Source: Prevotellamassilia sp. | GTDB taxonomy: Bacteria > Bacteroidota > Bacteroidia > Bacteroidales > Bacteroidaceae | Direction: 5' to 3' | Length of the DNA: 6,863 nt | Assembly (NCBI GenBank): GCA_018383375.1 | Contig: JAHAWW010000029.1 | Location: 1-6,863 of the forward strand | Shown: positions 5,150 through 6,863 of the stretch, in pieces | Numbering within the stretch: position 1 is the first letter of the stretch | Layout of the letters: every line of letters begins with the position of its first letter | The notes under the pieces: model-generated | Seen by the model: the letters and a program-made list of their open reading frames with translations, nothing else | The model's database searches: none | Told to the model about the DNA's origin: nothing | Made by a program: the position numbers and the translations under genes

Positions 5150-6793
5150 ATGGCAAACATCCCCGATTTCAAATATGCCCCCATGTTTCAGCTGGGCAAA
5201 GACGACACCGAGTATTATCTGCTCACCAAAGACCACGTCGCAGTCTCTGAATTTGAAGGACACCCCATGCTTAAAGTAGAAGCCGAAGGCATCACACGCA
5301 TGATTAACCAAGCCTTCCGCGACGTGTCGTTTATGCTGCGACCGGCACACAACGAGCAAGTGGCCAAAATCCTTGACGACCCCGAAGCCAGCGACAACGA
5401 CAAATACGTGGCACTCACCTTCTTGCGCAATGCCGAAGTGGCAGCCAAAGGCCAACTGCCCATCTGCCAAGACACCGGTACGGCCATCGTTCACGGCGAA
5501 AAAGGGCAGCAGGTCTGGACAGGCTTTGAAGACGAAGAAGCTATCGCAAAAGGCGTCTACAAAACCTATACCGAAGAAAACCTGCGCTACTCGCAAAATG
5601 CACCCCTCAATATGTATGACGAGGTGAACACACGCTGCAACCTCCCGGCACAAATTGACATCGAAGCCACCGAAGGCATGGAATACCGCTTCCTCTGTGT
5701 GACAAAAGGCGGCGGCTCGGCCAACAAAACCTACCTCTATCAAGAAACCAAAGCCATTCTCAATCCGCAAACACTCGTACCCTTCCTCGTCAGCAAAATG
5801 AAAACACTGGGCACCGCCGCTTGTCCGCCCTACCACATCGCTTTTGTCATCGGAGGAACTTCGGCCGAGAAAAACCTGCTCACCGTCAAACTGGCGTCAA
5901 CACACTACTACGACAATCTGCCCACCACCGGAGACGAAACCGGACGCGCATTCCGAGATGTGGAACTCGAAAAAGAACTGCTCCGCGAAGCTCACAACAT
6001 CGGACTTGGTGCACAATTCGGCGGTAAATATTTTGCCCACGACGTGCGCGTCATACGTCTTCCCCGCCACGGCGCTTCATGCCCCGTTGGACTCGGCGTG
6101 AGCTGCTCGGCCGACCGCAACATCAAATGCAAAATCAATAAAGACGGCATATGGATTGAGCGCATGGACGACAATCCCGGCCGCCTCATTCCCGAGTCGT
6201 TGCGACAAGCCGGCGAAGGCAACGCCATCCGCATCGACCTCAACCGACCCATGAGCGAAATTTGCCAGACCTTGAGCCAATATCCCGTAGCCACCCGTGT
6301 CAGCCTCAACGGCACCATCATCGTGGCACGCGACATTGCCCACGCCAAGCTCAAAGAGCGCTTGGACCGCGGCGAAGCATTGCCCGAATATTTCAAAAAC
6401 CACCCTGTGCTCTATGCCGGTCCGGCCAAAACTCCCGCCGGTATGCCTTGCGGCTCAATGGGCCCCACCACTGCCGGCCGCATGGACCCCTACGTGGACC
6501 TGTTCCAAGCCAACGGCGGTTCGATGGTGATGATTGCAAAAGGCAACCGCAGCGAAGTGGTCACCAACGCTTGCAAGGCACACGGCGGCTTCTATCTCGG
6601 CTCAATCGGCGGCCCCGCAGCCATTCTTTCACAACAGAGCATCAAGCACATCGAGTGTGTGGAATATCCCGAACTCGGCATGGAAGCCATCTGGAAAATT
6701 GAAGTGACAGACTTCCCCGCCTTCATCCTCGTGGACGACAAGGGCAACGATTTCTTCAAACAAATCAAACCCCGCTGTGCCGGCAACTGCTGA
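5150..6793 (+). CDS. fumB: Class I (iron-sulfur) fumarate hydratase
   Basis: This cytoplasmic enzyme interconverts fumarate and (S)-malate by a [4Fe-4S] cluster mechanism. The 547 residues match the single-chain FumA/FumB length: N-terminal cluster domain about 50-325, C-terminal fumarase domain about 330-535. The three cluster cysteines are in place: Cys106 in LPICQDTGTA, Cys225 in GTAACPPYHIAFV, Cys319 in GLGVSCSADRN. Their spacings of 119 and 94 residues equal those of E. coli FumA Cys105/224/318 as I recall them. Other signatures are VTKGGGSANKT (184-194), VIGGTSAEKN (233-242), LPRHGASCPVG (304-314), TPAGMPCGSMGPTTAGRMD (428-446) and MIAKGNRS (461-468). In anaerobic Bacteroidales such an enzyme would typically run malate to fumarate in the reductive branch toward succinate; that direction is inferred. 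Arginine codons are almost all CGC (20 of 26) with no AGA/AGG, suggesting high expression. The symbol fumB versus fumA is a naming convention, and the enzyme is unrelated to class II FumC. Confidence 0.96.
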   Translation: MANIPDFKYAPMFQLGKDDTEYYLLTKDHVAVSEFEGHPMLKVEAEGITRMINQAFRDVSFMLRPAHNEQVAKILDDPEASDNDKYVALTFLRNAEVAAKGQLPICQDTGTAIVHGEKGQQVWTGFEDEEAIAKGVYKTYTEENLRYSQNAPLNMYDEVNTRCNLPAQIDIEATEGMEYRFLCVTKGGGSANKTYLYQETKAILNPQTLVPFLVSKMKTLGTAACPPYHIAFVIGGTSAEKNLLTVKLASTHYYDNLPTTGDETGRAFRDVELEKELLREAHNIGLGAQFGGKYFAHDVRVIRLPRHGASCPVGLGVSCSADRNIKCKINKDGIWIERMDDNPGRLIPESLRQAGEGNAIRIDLNRPMSEICQTLSQYPVATRVSLNGTIIVARDIAHAKLKERLDRGEALPEYFKNHPVLYAGPAKTPAGMPCGSMGPTTAGRMDPYVDLFQANGGSMVMIAKGNRSEVVTNACKAHGGFYLGSIGGPAAILSQQSIKHIECVEYPELGMEAIWKIEVTDFPAFILVDDKGNDFFKQIKPRCAGNC

Positions 6794-6825
6794 CAGCCAA
6801 GACCGAGCTCAGCTCCATAACGCAT

Positions 6826-6848
6826 AAAAAAGAAGCCGAGGCGGCGTC
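6826..6848 (-). terminator. Candidate intrinsic terminator for a convergent gene beyond the right edge
   Basis: Read on the - strand, this is a hairpin with stem GA-C-GCCG / CGGC-T-TC (six pairs with one C/T mismatch) and loop CCT, followed directly by TTTTTT (complement of the A-run 6826-6831). The + strand reading has no T-tract after the hairpin, so it does not serve the fumarase gene equally well. The stem is short, which keeps confidence modest. It implies a - strand gene ending to the right of 6863. Confidence 0.4.
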
Positions 6849-6863
6849 GATAAAAAGACAGCC

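Noticed and set aside
5051..5836. Long open frame on the - strand opposite pyrE and the fumarase (about 261 codons)
   Set aside because: It is Cys/Phe/His-rich with no recognisable domain, spans the pyrE-fumarase junction, and is explained by the codon bias of the well-supported + strand genes.
1..6863. Mobile element, CRISPR array, tRNA or phage system
   Set aside because: No transposase, integrase, direct-repeat array, cloverleaf or phage-like gene is visible; every long frame is accounted for by core genes.

Overview
This 6.9 kb window looks like ordinary chromosomal core genome from a member of the Bacteroidales, plausibly Prevotella-like. The evidence is the gene order dxs-trkA-trkH followed by pyrE, a DUF2807-type lipoprotein, a class I fumarase, and translation starts preceded by A-rich leaders rather than Shine-Dalgarno sequences. 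The assignment comes from gene content and style alone; no 16S or other taxonomic marker is present, so the genus is uncertain. Base composition is moderately GC-rich by eye.

All five complete genes and the one partial gene lie on the + strand. From left to right they are: the C-terminal part of 1-deoxy-D-xylulose-5-phosphate synthase (dxs, cut by the left edge, ends at 557); a 151 bp leader; trkA (709-2052), the cytoplasmic NAD-binding gating subunit of a K+ transporter; a 186 bp leader; trkH (2239-3693), its membrane channel subunit; a small predicted lipoprotein with a DUF2807-like beta-repeat domain (3766-4428); pyrE (4460-5092), orotate phosphoribosyltransferase; and a class I [4Fe-4S] fumarate hydratase (5150-6793). 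The last 70 bp hold no gene, but they carry a hairpin that reads as an intrinsic terminator on the - strand. This suggests a convergent gene just outside the right edge.

Functionally, trkA and trkH form one K+ uptake system. The other genes are housekeeping: isoprenoid precursor synthesis (dxs), UMP synthesis (pyrE) and fumarate/malate interconversion (fumarase). The block from trkH to the fumarase has gaps of only 72, 31 and 57 bp and no convincing + strand terminator, so it may be co-transcribed. The two longer gaps, before trkA and before trkH, share an ATATATACG-like motif and are the best candidates for promoters or regulatory leaders.

I found no mobile element, CRISPR array, tRNA, rRNA or phage gene, and nothing that amounts to an undescribed system. 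The points worth a second look are small: shared motifs in the trk leaders, departures from consensus in a TrkA nucleotide loop and a TrkH pore loop, a change in codon use and GC skew along the window, and the right-edge terminator.
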